Shown here piece after piece: positions 1 to 8,659 of a stretch of DNA of 64,000 nucleotides. The notes under the pieces were generated by a model, which saw only the letters and a program-made list of their open reading frames with translations, made no database searches and was not told where the DNA came from. The stretch's first letter is position 1; every line of letters begins with the position of its first letter. A program made the position numbers and the translations under genes. The DNA is from Oscillospiraceae bacterium (GTDB lineage: Bacteria; Bacillota; Clostridia; Oscillospirales; CAG-272), in assembly GCA_015064555.1 (NCBI GenBank), contig SVRZ01000002.1:37949-101948 (forward strand). Reading direction: 5' to 3'.

Positions 1-104
1 ATTATAACTATTCCCCCGAAGAATAATGAATCCCGAATAACAGTTTCTTTTGTGCTTTTGCTTGTGTATGAATATACAGCGAGCACTTATAATCTGATAA
101 AAGC

Positions 105-157
105 AAAAAAAGCCTTACACGCAGGAGGTGAAATCCTGTGCGCAAGGCTTTTTTATT
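105..157 (-). terminator. Rho-independent terminator after the oadB-like pair
   Basis: A long GC-containing hairpin pairs AAGCCTT and GCAGGA with TCCTGTGCGC and AAGGCTT, flanked by an A run on one side and a T run on the other, so it can stop transcription on both strands. It begins 8 bases past the stop of the small OadG-like gene and closes that minus-strand unit. The first 100 bases of the window show no supportable gene. Confidence 0.8.
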
Positions 158-165
158 ATTGAATA

Positions 166-330
166 TTATTCCTCGTCGTTCTTTTTCTTAAGGAAGAGAT
201 TTGAGCTCATAAGCTTATTGAGCCCGTATACCGAAAGGATGAGAACACCGATAACGATGAATATGCAGAGCATACCCTTCCACATATACTGAAGGGAGAA
301 AAGGAATCTGTCAAAATTGAAATCAAGCAT
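166..330 (-). CDS. OadG-like small membrane subunit of a sodium-pump decarboxylase
   Basis: This 54-residue protein has one membrane segment (about residues 14-40, around GMLCIFIVIGVLILSVYGL) and a short lysine-rich, acidic tail ending KKKNDEE. Its location 18 bases downstream of the OadB-type beta subunit and its helix-then-charged-tail plan match the gamma (OadG) subunits that bridge alpha and beta subunits of biotin-dependent, Na+-translocating decarboxylases. It is shorter than usual gamma subunits of roughly 80-120 residues, and lacks the proline/alanine-rich extension some carry. The ATG is preceded by AAGGAGAAAAAAC, a good ribosome binding site. No alpha (carboxyltransferase) or biotin-carrier gene lies in the window. 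The gene is easy to miss because of its size; family assignment rests mainly on context and membrane topology. Confidence 0.6.
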   Translation of the reverse strand: MLDFNFDRFLFSLQYMWKGMLCIFIVIGVLILSVYGLNKLMSSNLFLKKKNDEE

Positions 331-348
331 CAGTTTTTTCTCCTTTCC

Positions 349-1482
349 TTAAATGAAGTTGATGAAATCGGCAGCAAAGCTGAGGATAAGTCCGCCCGCG
401 ATAACCGATGCTATCTGACCTGAAACGTTAACGCCTATAGACTGCATAAGCAGGAAGTTCTGAGGATCCTCCTCAAGTCCCATCTTATGAACAACACGTC
501 CGGACATCGGGAATGCCGAAATACCTGCCGCACCGATCATGGGGTTGATCTTCTTTCCCTCGGGTAAGAAGAGGTTCATAAGCTTTGCGAAGAATACACC
601 GCCCGCGGTATCGAATATGAATGCGAAAAGACCGAGACCGAGTATAAGAAGGGTGGTGGGCTGAAGGAACTGAGAAGCCTCCATCTTGACGGCGATGGTG
701 ATGCCGAGGAAGATGGTAACGAGGTTTGCAAGAACCTTCTGCGCGGTGTCGGAGAGCGAATCGAGAACTCCGCACTCACGGATAAGGTTACCGAACATAA
801 GGAAGCCGACAAGTGCTACCGAGGAGGGAGCAACGAGTCCTGCGATAATGGTGATGATGATGGGGAAGAGAATTCTCGTAGCCTTCGAAATATTCTGAGG
901 CTTGTAGGGCATACGGATGAGTCTTTCCTTCTTGGTGGTGCAGAGCTTGATGATAGGCGGCTGGATAATAGGCACGAGCGCCATATATGAATATGCCGCA
1001 ACCATTATCGGGCCGACGAATTTGGAATTAAGCTTCTGCGCAACTACTATAGCGGTGGGGCCGTCTGCCGCACCTATAATACCTATGGAAGCCGCATCGG
1101 GAAGCTCAAAGAACATCGATGCAACACAGAATGTGAAGAATATACCGAACTGTGCCGCCGCACCGAAGATCATAAGCTTCGGATTCGAGAGAACGGGACC
1201 GAAGTCTATCATCGCACCTATACCGATAAAGAGTATAAGAGGGAAGAGCTCGTTTGCGATTCCTGCGTCAAAGAGTGTCTGCAGAGGACCTTCTTCGCCG
1301 ATAGCACCGGAGAAGGGAAGGTTTACCATAATAGTACCGAATCCGAGAGGAAGAAGAAGCGTGGGCTCCATTTCCTTTTTGATGGCAAGGAAGATAAGCA
1401 ATCCGCCGATAAGCCACATTACGATATACTTCCAGCCCTCACCTTGGAAGAGGCTCAGTATACTTTCATACAAAATTTCCAT
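349..1482 (-). CDS. oadB: Sodium ion-translocating decarboxylase subunit beta (OadB/GcdB/MmdB family)
   Basis: A 377-residue polytopic membrane protein that catalyses carboxybiotin decarboxylation coupled to outward Na+ transport. Diagnostic family stretches are GIGAMIDFGP (about 87-96, containing the conserved intramembrane aspartate D93), GIIGAADGPTAIVV (about 134-147) and near the C-terminus NPMIGAAGISAFPMSG followed by the VNVSGQIASVIAGG segment. Length is normal for the family. The ATG follows AAAGGAATGGACT. It is followed by an OadG-like small gene and a terminator, so the two probably form a unit. The substrate (oxaloacetate, methylmalonyl-CoA or glutaconyl-CoA) is set by the alpha subunit, which is not here, so the symbol is only a family label. 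It lies 94 bases downstream of oppA on the same strand; no clear own promoter was found in that gap. Confidence 0.93.
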   Translation of the reverse strand: MEILYESILSLFQGEGWKYIVMWLIGGLLIFLAIKKEMEPTLLLPLGFGTIMVNLPFSGAIGEEGPLQTLFDAGIANELFPLILFIGIGAMIDFGPVLSNPKLMIFGAAAQFGIFFTFCVASMFFELPDAASIGIIGAADGPTAIVVAQKLNSKFVGPIMVAAYSYMALVPIIQPPIIKLCTTKKERLIRMPYKPQNISKATRILFPIIITIIAGLVAPSSVALVGFLMFGNLIRECGVLDSLSDTAQKVLANLVTIFLGITIAVKMEASQFLQPTTLLILGLGLFAFIFDTAGGVFFAKLMNLFLPEGKKINPMIGAAGISAFPMSGRVVHKMGLEEDPQNFLLMQSIGVNVSGQIASVIAGGLILSFAADFINFI

Positions 1483-1576
1483 AGTCCATTCCTTTTGTTA
1501 TTTTTGTGTGATGCGCTCGCGCACAAGACCATCTAGTATTTTAACATAATGAAGGACACAATTTGTTAACTGATTG

Positions 1577-3343
1577 TTAATATTTTCGAGGAATTTCGAG
1601 ATTATAGTATTTTTTGAGAATCGAAAGCGCGTGGGAAACGTTTTTTCCGAAGGCATCACGCGAGGTATCAAAATATCCGTAATAGTCCTTTTTGCCCCCT
1701 GCGGTCTGATAAAATTCGCTTCCGTCGGGGTTCTTTATCCCCATTGCAACGAAGGATGAGGCAGGCACCTGTCCACCTCCGGCAAGGCTATCGCAGATAT
1801 AGCATCTGTCGATAAGCATACTTATAGCCCGTCTTATCGCCGCGTCGGCACGCGCCGATTCCTCGGGAGTGCGTGTGCTGTCCCTCGGTGTGAGCGGAGC
1901 ATTCACGTTCCATACAACGTAATAAGTGCCGAGCTGACCTTCTGTTTTTACTTCATCGGGGTATCTCTTTTTTAGCGACTCTATCTCGTTTGTCGGAATA
2001 TTGTCTATAAGACACAGCGTTCCGTTCTTGAAGTTGGTCAGCATATTGTTTGCATCGTCCGAGAGATAGAAGCTGATGCTCGGCGGAATTATACTGTCCC
2101 TGTCGTGGTAATTTTCATTTTTAGAGAGCACTATTCTTCCGTTATGCTCCCACCGTGTCAACTTGTAAGCGCCGTTGCTGACGTAGCTTGAAGCCGAGGT
2201 CGCCCATTTTTCATCGGCGGTAACGTCCGCCCGTGTCGGGAAAAAGGCAGGGAAAGCAAGCAGCTCGTTCCAGTACGGAATATATCGATCAAGAGTTACG
2301 GTGAGAGTTCGTTCATCGGTAGCCTTTACCGAAAGGTCTGAATCTGTGCCATACCCTTTTATCCCTTCAAACATATACGCATAGTCCGCGCCGAGCTCCT
2401 TTGATGCCGCGCGTTTCCAGGCAAGCTCGAAATCCTTTGCCGAAAGAGGCACGCCGTCTGACCACTTAAGTCCCGGTCGAAGACGGTAGGTATAGGTTAT
2501 TGTACCGTCATCATTTAACACGCCCTCGGGTAGAGCCTCTGCAGAATCCGGAGTTATTACCGTCTTTCCGTCGATATTATCCCACCTGGCAAGTCCCGAA
2601 AACAGATGCGAGAGCATGGTCGCGCTATCCACGGTCGAGGAAAGCGCAGGGTCCATTGAAGCAGGCTCGGAGGCAAGCGATACCGATATCGGCTCGGAGC
2701 TTTTGTACTTTGCATACATAAAGTATTTATAGCCGAGCGGATTTGTGAAAAAGCCCGACAAGGATTTGTCTACCATATAAATATCGGTGTAATAATATAG
2801 CGGCATGATGCACCCCGTGTCAATTATCATATCCTCTGCGAGATGCATCAGCAGGTATCGCTTTTCCTCGTCGCGGCACTCGCCTATCACTGATATAAGC
2901 CTGTCGTAGGTATCGCTCCATCTTCCGTTTTCCACCTTGATATCATATCCGTATGAGGTAAGATCCAGGTCGTATATACCGAGGTTGGCGTGCTCGCCCT
3001 TGCCGAGACCTGCATCGTTATTTCCCGAGGTTGATACCCACATATCGAGAAAGGTTATCGGGTCGGAATGGTCTGCCAGCCAACCGCTCCTTGCCATAAC
3101 GTAATCTCCGCTTTTTCTGGTACTGAGGAAGGTTCCCCATTCCTGATTTTTTAAGGATACCTTGATACCTGCTATCTTGAGTGCTGTTTGTATATATTCG
3201 CCTATCGCCTGGTGACCTTCGCCGTTATTGTAAAGATATGTTAGCATAGGTGGGCTTTTTTCGTTTGTTTTCTTGCCCGAACAAGAAAAAAGCGATGCGG
3301 CAGTTATTGCGAAAACTAAAAACAATGAAACCGTTTTTTTCAT
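1577..3343 (-). CDS. oppA: Oligopeptide ABC transporter substrate-binding lipoprotein, apparently circularly permuted
   Basis: A 588-residue extracellular lipoprotein of the OppA/DppA class (SBP_bac_5). The signal peptide ends in lipobox SLFSC with lipidated Cys21. The order of the two halves is reversed. Residues 32-214 match what is normally the C-terminal part: LTYLYNN, LKNQEWGTFLSTRKSGDY, ARSGWLADHSDPITFLDMW, IMPLYYYTDIY, NPLGYKYF. Residues 217-583 match the normal N-terminal part: ISVSLASEPASMDPALSS, LRPGLKWSDGVPLSAKDF, YVSNGAYKLTRWEHNG, GTYYVVWNVN, ISMLIDRCYI. The protein stops at ALSILKKYYNLE, just where a normal OppA would run on into LTYLYN. The reading frame is unbroken and nothing resembling a second copy remains around it. 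It is the last gene of oppBCDFA and overlaps the oppF stop by four bases (ATGA). Peptide binding is inferred from the family and the operon. Confidence 0.88.
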   Translation of the reverse strand: MKKTVSLFLVFAITAASLFSCSGKKTNEKSPPMLTYLYNNGEGHQAIGEYIQTALKIAGIKVSLKNQEWGTFLSTRKSGDYVMARSGWLADHSDPITFLDMWVSTSGNNDAGLGKGEHANLGIYDLDLTSYGYDIKVENGRWSDTYDRLISVIGECRDEEKRYLLMHLAEDMIIDTGCIMPLYYYTDIYMVDKSLSGFFTNPLGYKYFMYAKYKSSEPISVSLASEPASMDPALSSTVDSATMLSHLFSGLARWDNIDGKTVITPDSAEALPEGVLNDDGTITYTYRLRPGLKWSDGVPLSAKDFELAWKRAASKELGADYAYMFEGIKGYGTDSDLSVKATDERTLTVTLDRYIPYWNELLAFPAFFPTRADVTADEKWATSASSYVSNGAYKLTRWEHNGRIVLSKNENYHDRDSIIPPSISFYLSDDANNMLTNFKNGTLCLIDNIPTNEIESLKKRYPDEVKTEGQLGTYYVVWNVNAPLTPRDSTRTPEESARADAAIRRAISMLIDRCYICDSLAGGGQVPASSFVAMGIKNPDGSEFYQTAGGKKDYYGYFDTSRDAFGKNVSHALSILKKYYNLEIPRKY

Positions 3344-4320
3344 TTTTTAAAATCTATTCCTCCGGCAAAATGGCAGGCGGCTCTGTGACCGTCTGATATC
3401 TCTTTGAGCTCGGGCGGCTGCGTGCGGCATATATCGCGTCTGTACGGGCACCGCTCGAAAAATATGCAGCCATAGCCTCCGCCGACCTCCGTACCGACGT
3501 CACCCACGGGAATTATTCTCCTTCTCTCCTTGGCTTTCTTGGGATCGGGGATAGATATTGCCGACATAAGCACGGCGGTGTAAGGATGAAGGGGATTGTC
3601 GCATACCTCGGAGCTCTCGGCGATCTCTACTATCCTGCCCAGGTACATGACCGCGATCCTGTCGCTTATATGCCGCACTATTGATAAGTCGTGCGAGATG
3701 AAAAGCAGTGCAGGGGCGTGCGAATTGCCGAGGTCTATCAGGGTGTTTATTATCTGTGCTCGCACCGAAACGTCAAGAGCCGAGGTCGGCTCGTCACAGA
3801 CTATGAATTCAGGAGAGGTGGCAAGAGCGCGTGCTATGCCTATCCTCTGTCGCTGACCGCCTGAAAATTCATGCGGATAGCGCGAGGCGTGCTCGCGGTT
3901 TAATCCAACGGTAGCCAAAAGCCCCTTTATCTTGTCGCTCCGTTCATCTTTTGAGCGGTATAGGCGGTGAATATCAAGCGGCTCGCCGATTATATCCTCC
4001 ACCGTCATTCTCGGATCGAGTGAGGAATAAGGGTCCTGAAATACCATAGCCGCTCTTTTTCGTAGCTCATCGCCGACCTCCTTATCCGAGATCGACCTGC
4101 CTCGGTAGAGGATATCACCTCCGTCGGGACGGTATAGCTGCATAAGCATTCTGCCCACAGTTGTTTTGCCGCATCCCGATTCTCCGACAAGTCCCAGAGT
4201 CTCGCCCTCGGCGATAGAAAATGATATTCCGTCCGCCGCGGCAACCGCTCGGCTTTTTGGGGAGTGTCTTCTGTAAAAATATTTTTTCAGATCCCTGACT
4301 TCAATTATTGCTTCCTTCAT
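3340..4320 (-). CDS. oppF: Oligopeptide ABC transporter ATP-binding protein OppF
   Basis: A 326-residue ATPase that, with OppD, powers peptide import. Walker A is GESGCGKTT (about 46-54), the signature is FSGGQRQRIG (about 152-161) and Walker B is FIVCDEP (about 172-178), followed by the OppF-type C-terminal oligo_HPY region with the cysteine cluster GCIFFERCPYRRDIC. I choose the ATG at 4320 because AGGAGAAG sits seven bases upstream; an in-frame TTG 18 bases earlier would place that ribosome binding site inside the gene. The start overlaps the end of oppD by 20 bases and the stop overlaps the start of oppA by four, so translation of the cassette is probably coupled. Confidence 0.94.
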   Translation of the reverse strand: MKEAIIEVRDLKKYFYRRHSPKSRAVAAADGISFSIAEGETLGLVGESGCGKTTVGRMLMQLYRPDGGDILYRGRSISDKEVGDELRKRAAMVFQDPYSSLDPRMTVEDIIGEPLDIHRLYRSKDERSDKIKGLLATVGLNREHASRYPHEFSGGQRQRIGIARALATSPEFIVCDEPTSALDVSVRAQIINTLIDLGNSHAPALLFISHDLSIVRHISDRIAVMYLGRIVEIAESSEVCDNPLHPYTAVLMSAISIPDPKKAKERRRIIPVGDVGTEVGGGYGCIFFERCPYRRDICRTQPPELKEISDGHRAACHFAGGIDFKK

Positions 4321-5305
4321 TTTCTTCTCCTGATCCAAGGACGAGCCTTCTTTCGTATTCGTAGCACGCGGCGCTGTGAATACCGTCGACGCTTATTTCT
4401 CTCGGGAATTCCATCAGGCAGACGTGCATCGCTTTTTCGCATCTGGGTGCAAAGGGACAGCCGCGTATCCCCTGCGAGATATCTATCGGAGCACCGCCTA
4501 TCGGAATAAGCCTCTCCCGCTTGTCTGCTGTGGGCACAGATCTGAGAAGAGCCTTTGTGTATTCGTGGCAGGGTGAATAAAATATATCCTCCGTCCTTCC
4601 TCTTTCGCATATACGACCACCGTACATTACCGCCACCTCGTCGCACAGCTCGGCTACCGTACCCAGATCATGCGTTATCATCATAATTGCCATTCCCATT
4701 TTGCGTCCCAGCTTCTTCAGCAGGTCGAGTATCTCGGCGGCAACCGTAACGTCAAGTGCCGTTGTCGGCTCGTCGGCTATCAGAAGCTCCGGCTCGCATA
4801 CGAGAGCCATGGCTATCATCACCCTCTGCCGCATACCGCCCGAGAGCTCGTGCGGATATTGATTCATCCTTTCTTCGGGAGCGCGTATGCCGACAGATCT
4901 CAGCATCTCTGTCGCACGCACCTTCGCCTCCTTCGGTGAGGCATCTGTATGCAGAAGTATCGATTCGGTTATCTGCTTTCCGATCCTCAGCGTAGGATTC
5001 AGCGAGGTCATAGGATCCTGGAAGATCATTGAAATGCGATTTCCCCTTATCCGGTTGAGAAGTGTGCGGTCTGCACCAACAAGCTCCTCTCCCATGAATT
5101 TCACAGAGCCTTCGATTATCCTTCCGCCCTTAGGTAAAAGTCCGAGCACCGAGTATGCCGTGACCGATTTTCCCGATCCCGATTCTCCGACTATGCCGAG
5201 AACCTTTCCGCTCTCGAGGGAGAGCGAAACTCCGCCGAGCGCGGAGATCTCGCCGCGCTCGGTGAAGAATGAGACCTTGAGATCCTTTATATCAAGTAGT
5301 GCCAT
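4301..5305 (-). CDS. oppD: Oligopeptide ABC transporter ATP-binding protein OppD
   Basis: A 334-residue ATPase partner of OppF. Walker A is GESGSGKSV (about 40-48), the Q-loop is FQDPMTSLNP (about 95-104), the ABC signature is LSGGMRQRV (about 154-162) and Walker B is LLIADEP (about 174-180) followed by TTALDVT. The C-terminus carries the oligo_HPY region with the cysteine cluster GCPFAPRCEKAMHVC, which in DppD-type proteins can bind an iron-sulfur cluster. The ATG follows AAAGGCGGTTTTT. It lies 16 bases after oppC. Length and motif order are those of a full-length family member. Confidence 0.95.
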   Translation of the reverse strand: MALLDIKDLKVSFFTERGEISALGGVSLSLESGKVLGIVGESGSGKSVTAYSVLGLLPKGGRIIEGSVKFMGEELVGADRTLLNRIRGNRISMIFQDPMTSLNPTLRIGKQITESILLHTDASPKEAKVRATEMLRSVGIRAPEERMNQYPHELSGGMRQRVMIAMALVCEPELLIADEPTTALDVTVAAEILDLLKKLGRKMGMAIMMITHDLGTVAELCDEVAVMYGGRICERGRTEDIFYSPCHEYTKALLRSVPTADKRERLIPIGGAPIDISQGIRGCPFAPRCEKAMHVCLMEFPREISVDGIHSAACYEYERRLVLGSGEENEGSNN

Positions 5306-5321
5306 AAAAACCGCCTTTCCG

Positions 5322-6380
5322 TTACCGTGAGCCCGAGATCGACGGATCGAATGAATCTCTCAGTCCGTCGCCTATGAGGTTAAGGGCGAGAACGGTAAGC
5401 GATATGACCGCTGCAGGGAAGATAAGCCTTGAAGGGTAGCTTTCTATTCCGTTAAGTGCATCCGAGGCAAGCGAGCCGAGCGAGGGCATAGGAGCGTTTA
5501 CACCGAGTCCGAGGAATGAAAGATAGCTTTCCGTGAATATCGCGGAGGGGATCTGTAAAGCGGTGGAAACGATTATGACTCCTATCGCATTTGGCAAAAG
5601 ATGGCGTCGTATTATCCTTCCGCCGCCTGCACCGAAGGTCTTGGCGGCAATAACGTATTCCTGCTCCTTCACAGAGAGCACCTGTCCGCGTATAAGGCGT
5701 GCCATTGATACCCAATAAAGGAGTGCAAAAACGAAGAAGAGTGAAATCATATTAGTGCCAAGCCTTTCAAAAGCCCCTCCGATATTTCCGAGAGCCGCAC
5801 TCAGCACCGATGACAGCAGTATTACCATCAGCATATCGGGGAGCGAGTATATTATATCCACTATCCGCATAATGAACAAATCGGCATTTCCGCCTAAATA
5901 ACCTGACACGGCCCCCACCGTAAGTCCTACAAGAAGAACTATAATGCTCGCAAAAAATCCGACTCCAAGCGATATGCGTGCACCGTATATTACGCGGATA
6001 AAGTAGTCCCTTCCCGAGGAATCCGTGCCGAATATATGAGGAAATAAACGTTCTCCGTCGGCTATAAGCTCGCGCTCGGTCTCTCCGTACTCGAAGGGGG
6101 CAAGATTGTTATAGGATGCATCCACGGGCAGCCCGAGCTGCACTCCGAGCTGATCATCATATCCGTATGGCCAGACGGCGGGTAAAAGGATCACCAGAAG
6201 GCTTAATATGATTATTGCAAAGAGCGAGAGCGACGCCGTTTTATTGCGCATAAACCGCCTGACTCCGTCCTTAAAAAACGAGCCTCCGACATTTTCACCT
6301 TCTTTTTGCAGTTCTGCCCGTTCTTCGGGACTGATAGGTGTATAAAGCTCTCTGTCAGTCTTGGGATCGAATAGCTTCAT
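5322..6380 (-). CDS. oppC: Oligopeptide ABC transporter permease OppC
   Basis: A 352-residue inner-membrane permease with an N-terminal OppC-type tail (residues 1-45) leading to the first membrane helix around SLSLFAIIILSLLVILLPAV, then a BPD_transp_1 domain with five further helices. The cytoplasmic EAA-like loop that contacts the ATPases reads AAKTFGAGGGRIIRRHLLPN. I prefer the ATG at 6380 over the in-frame ATG at 6392 because GGAG lies six bases before the former and nothing suitable precedes the latter. It is the second gene of the operon, 53 bases after oppB and 16 before oppD. Confidence 0.93.
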   Translation of the reverse strand: MKLFDPKTDRELYTPISPEERAELQKEGENVGGSFFKDGVRRFMRNKTASLSLFAIIILSLLVILLPAVWPYGYDDQLGVQLGLPVDASYNNLAPFEYGETERELIADGERLFPHIFGTDSSGRDYFIRVIYGARISLGVGFFASIIVLLVGLTVGAVSGYLGGNADLFIMRIVDIIYSLPDMLMVILLSSVLSAALGNIGGAFERLGTNMISLFFVFALLYWVSMARLIRGQVLSVKEQEYVIAAKTFGAGGGRIIRRHLLPNAIGVIIVSTALQIPSAIFTESYLSFLGLGVNAPMPSLGSLASDALNGIESYPSRLIFPAAVISLTVLALNLIGDGLRDSFDPSISGSR

Positions 6381-6433
6381 TTCATTCTCCATTCACAAAA
6401 AATAGCATATTGCAAAGTATTATTTACAAATCA

Positions 6434-7456
6434 CTACTCAAGCGTGATTCTTGGATCCAGAGCTCTGTATAAAAAATCGGCAAGAGTATTCATAAAAACC
6501 ACAAGCATTGAGAGTATTATGGTAGTACCCATTATGAGAGGATAATCTCTTCCGGTAATGCTTCCGACAAAATCGCGCCCGATACCGGGAACGGCGAATA
6601 TCCGTTCTACCACAAGCGAGCCTGTAACTATCCCCGCGAGCATCGGACCAAAATATGTGATAACCGGTATCAGGGAGTTTTTCAGTGCATGCCTGAATAT
6701 TATTTTCCCTTCCGACAAGCCCTTTGCCCGAGCTGTTCTTATATAGTCCTTTCCGAGCGTATCGAGCATTGATGCGCGAGTGAGCCTTGTGATATAGGCG
6801 GTGGGGTAGAGCGAGAGTGTTGCTACAGGAAGTATAAGCCCCGATATGCCCCCTCCGGTTGCCGTTGCGGGAAGCCACCCCGTGTATGCCGAAAATATCA
6901 GCAGAAGAAGCGTTCCCGCTATGAAGGACGGCACCGAAACGAAAGCGGTGGTCATTACCATTATCAACCTGTCTGCAAGGCTGCCTCTTTTCAGTGCGGC
7001 GGTGCTTCCGAGAAGCGTACCCACCACCAAAGCGATCGCTGCAGCCGATATACCGAGTGCGGCAGAGGTCTTCATCCCGTCGCTTATTATTCCGAGGACG
7101 CTTCTGCCCTTTTGCTTCAGGGAAGGCCCGAAATCAAATCCTTTGATTATATCCCCAAGGTAGCTTCCGTACTGTACGATAAGCGGCTTGTCCAAGCCGT
7201 ATTTTTCGCGCAGAGCCGCCTCCACCTCGGGTGATACCGCCTTTTCGCTGAAGAATGGCCCTCCGGGGACGGCGTGCATGGCAAAGAATGTGACCGTTAT
7301 AACTATCCATACCGTAAAGCAGGCAAGAAGAATTCGTTTTGCCACGTATCTTAAAGCGGGGGAACGGAGTATACCGCCGATAAATGACGGTGCGCCTTTT
7401 ATAATCTTCAGTGTTTTCCCTCCAATGGCGTTTAGTCCTTGTCCTGTGGCATCCAT
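6434..7456 (-). CDS. oppB: Oligopeptide ABC transporter permease OppB
   Basis: A 340-residue permease, first gene of oppBCDFA. After a basic N-terminus comes the OppB-type first helix and the loop HAVPGGPFFSEKAVSPEVEA, then EKYGLDKPLIVQYGSYLGD, hallmarks of OppB/DppB. The coupling loop is ARAKGLSEGKIIFRHALKNS. The ATG at 7456 is preceded by GGAGGAAAGCGT; an in-frame TTG at 7573 extends the frame by 39 residues but has no ribosome binding site and would overlap the divergent ltaE promoter, so it is rejected. The operon promoter must lie in the short divergent region shared with ltaE; no strong minus-strand consensus stands out there. Confidence 0.93.
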   Translation of the reverse strand: MDATGQGLNAIGGKTLKIIKGAPSFIGGILRSPALRYVAKRILLACFTVWIVITVTFFAMHAVPGGPFFSEKAVSPEVEAALREKYGLDKPLIVQYGSYLGDIIKGFDFGPSLKQKGRSVLGIISDGMKTSAALGISAAAIALVVGTLLGSTAALKRGSLADRLIMVMTTAFVSVPSFIAGTLLLLIFSAYTGWLPATATGGGISGLILPVATLSLYPTAYITRLTRASMLDTLGKDYIRTARAKGLSEGKIIFRHALKNSLIPVITYFGPMLAGIVTGSLVVERIFAVPGIGRDFVGSITGRDYPLIMGTTIILSMLVVFMNTLADFLYRALDPRITLE

Positions 7457-7562
7457 ACGCTTTCCTCCGTCCGTTTTTTTGTTTAGTGTGCGTTTGAACG
7501 GTGCATTTATGCATTTCTGTTCTGTTTTTTCTGACAAATAAATGAACGAAATCTGTTTTTTG

Positions 7563-7591
7563 TTGACAAACAACTTCGTTTGTGTTAATAT
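7563..7591 (+). promoter_or_regulatory. Sigma-A-type promoter of ltaE
   Basis: Exact TTGACA at 7563-7568, a 17-base spacer and TAATAT at 7586-7591, about 34 bases before the ltaE ATG. The spacing is ideal for the vegetative sigma factor. Confidence 0.85.
7566..7583. promoter_or_regulatory. Candidate operator palindrome inside the ltaE promoter
   Basis: ACAAAC and GTTTGT form a perfect 6-6-6 inverted repeat that overlaps the last bases of the -35 box and fills the spacer up to the -10 box. A dimeric repressor bound here would block the promoter and could also touch the divergent opp operon. The site is visible; its use is inference. Confidence 0.35.
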
Positions 7592-7624
7592 GATATGTAA
7601 ATTTATTTAAGGGAGAGAGAAATA

Positions 7625-8659
7625 ATGTTGTCATTTGAAAGCGATTATATACTTGGAGCGCACGAGAAGATACTCGATGCACTTGTAAGAACCAACGGTG
7701 AGCAGCTTTCGGGCTACGGTAACGATCCCCATACCGAAAATGCCTGCCGTCTGATAAAAAATGCCTGCCACGCACCGGAGGCCGACGTTTTTCTCCTCAT
7801 GGGCGGAACTCAGGTCAATAAAACGGTGATTGCCACTCTTCTCAAGCCTTATGAGGGAGTTATAGCACCGACGACAGGTCACGTGAGTCTGCACGAGGTC
7901 GGCGCTATCGAGTACACAGGGCATAAGGTCATAGAGCTTCCTCAGCATGACGGCAAGCTTTCTCCGAGCGAGGTAAGGGAATATATGAACACCTTTTACG
8001 GAGATGAAAACAACGGTATGATGGTAGTACCGGGTATGATATATATTTCTCATCCGACCGAATACGGAACTCTCTATACTCTCTCCGAGCTTCGTGAGCT
8101 CCGTGCTATAGCGGACGAGTACGGCATGCGCCTGTTTATGGACGGAGCAAGACTCGGCTACGGTCTTATGAGCAAAAATACCGACGTCACGCTTCCGGAT
8201 ATCGCACAGCTCTGCCACGTGTTCTACATAGGCGGCACCAAGGTCGGAGCCCTCTGCGGCGAGGCGGTCGTATTTGCAAAGGGCGTTGCTCCGACGCGCT
8301 TCCACAGTCTTATGAAGCAGCACGGTGCGCTTACCGCAAAGGGCAGATTACTCGGAGTGCAGTTTGAAACACTCTTTACCGACGGTCTTTATTTTGATAT
8401 ATCAAGGAATGCCATAGACAGAGCGGAGGAGCTTAAGTCGCTTCTTCTTTCGTGCGGATACGAGCTGTTCATAGCTTCGCCTACCAATCAGCAATTCGTT
8501 GTATTAACCGATGCCGAAATGGGCAGAATAAAGGATAAATGCAGATTCTCCTTCTGGGAGAGAATAGATTCGGAAAGATGCGTCGTCAGATTCGCCACGA
8601 GCTATGCCACGACGAGTGAGGATATAGCCGCCCTTGCACGTATACTCAAGGGGTGCTGA
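7625..8659 (+). CDS. ltaE: Low-specificity L-threonine aldolase (PLP-dependent beta-eliminating lyase family)
   Basis: A 344-residue cytoplasmic fold-type I PLP enzyme that cleaves L-threonine or L-allo-threonine to glycine and acetaldehyde. Visible features: SGYGNDPHTENACRLI near the N-terminus, the cofactor-stacking region GGTQVNKTV (about 60-68), H88 in GHVSLHEVGA, the pyridine-nitrogen aspartate D173 in MDGARLGYG and the Schiff-base lysine K206 in YIGGTKVGALCGE. Length is typical. The ATG follows GGGAGAGAGAAATA and has its own consensus promoter and a downstream terminator, so it is monocistronic, divergent from opp. A related beta-eliminating lyase specificity cannot be excluded by motif reading alone. 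Confidence 0.92.
   Translation: MLSFESDYILGAHEKILDALVRTNGEQLSGYGNDPHTENACRLIKNACHAPEADVFLLMGGTQVNKTVIATLLKPYEGVIAPTTGHVSLHEVGAIEYTGHKVIELPQHDGKLSPSEVREYMNTFYGDENNGMMVVPGMIYISHPTEYGTLYTLSELRELRAIADEYGMRLFMDGARLGYGLMSKNTDVTLPDIAQLCHVFYIGGTKVGALCGEAVVFAKGVAPTRFHSLMKQHGALTAKGRLLGVQFETLFTDGLYFDISRNAIDRAEELKSLLLSCGYELFIASPTNQQFVVLTDAEMGRIKDKCRFSFWERIDSERCVVRFATSYATTSEDIAALARILKGC

Noticed and set aside
7457..7573. 39-residue N-terminal extension of OppB from a TTG
   Set aside because: No ribosome binding site; the stretch overlaps the ltaE -35 region, while the ATG at 7456 has GGAGGAAAG.
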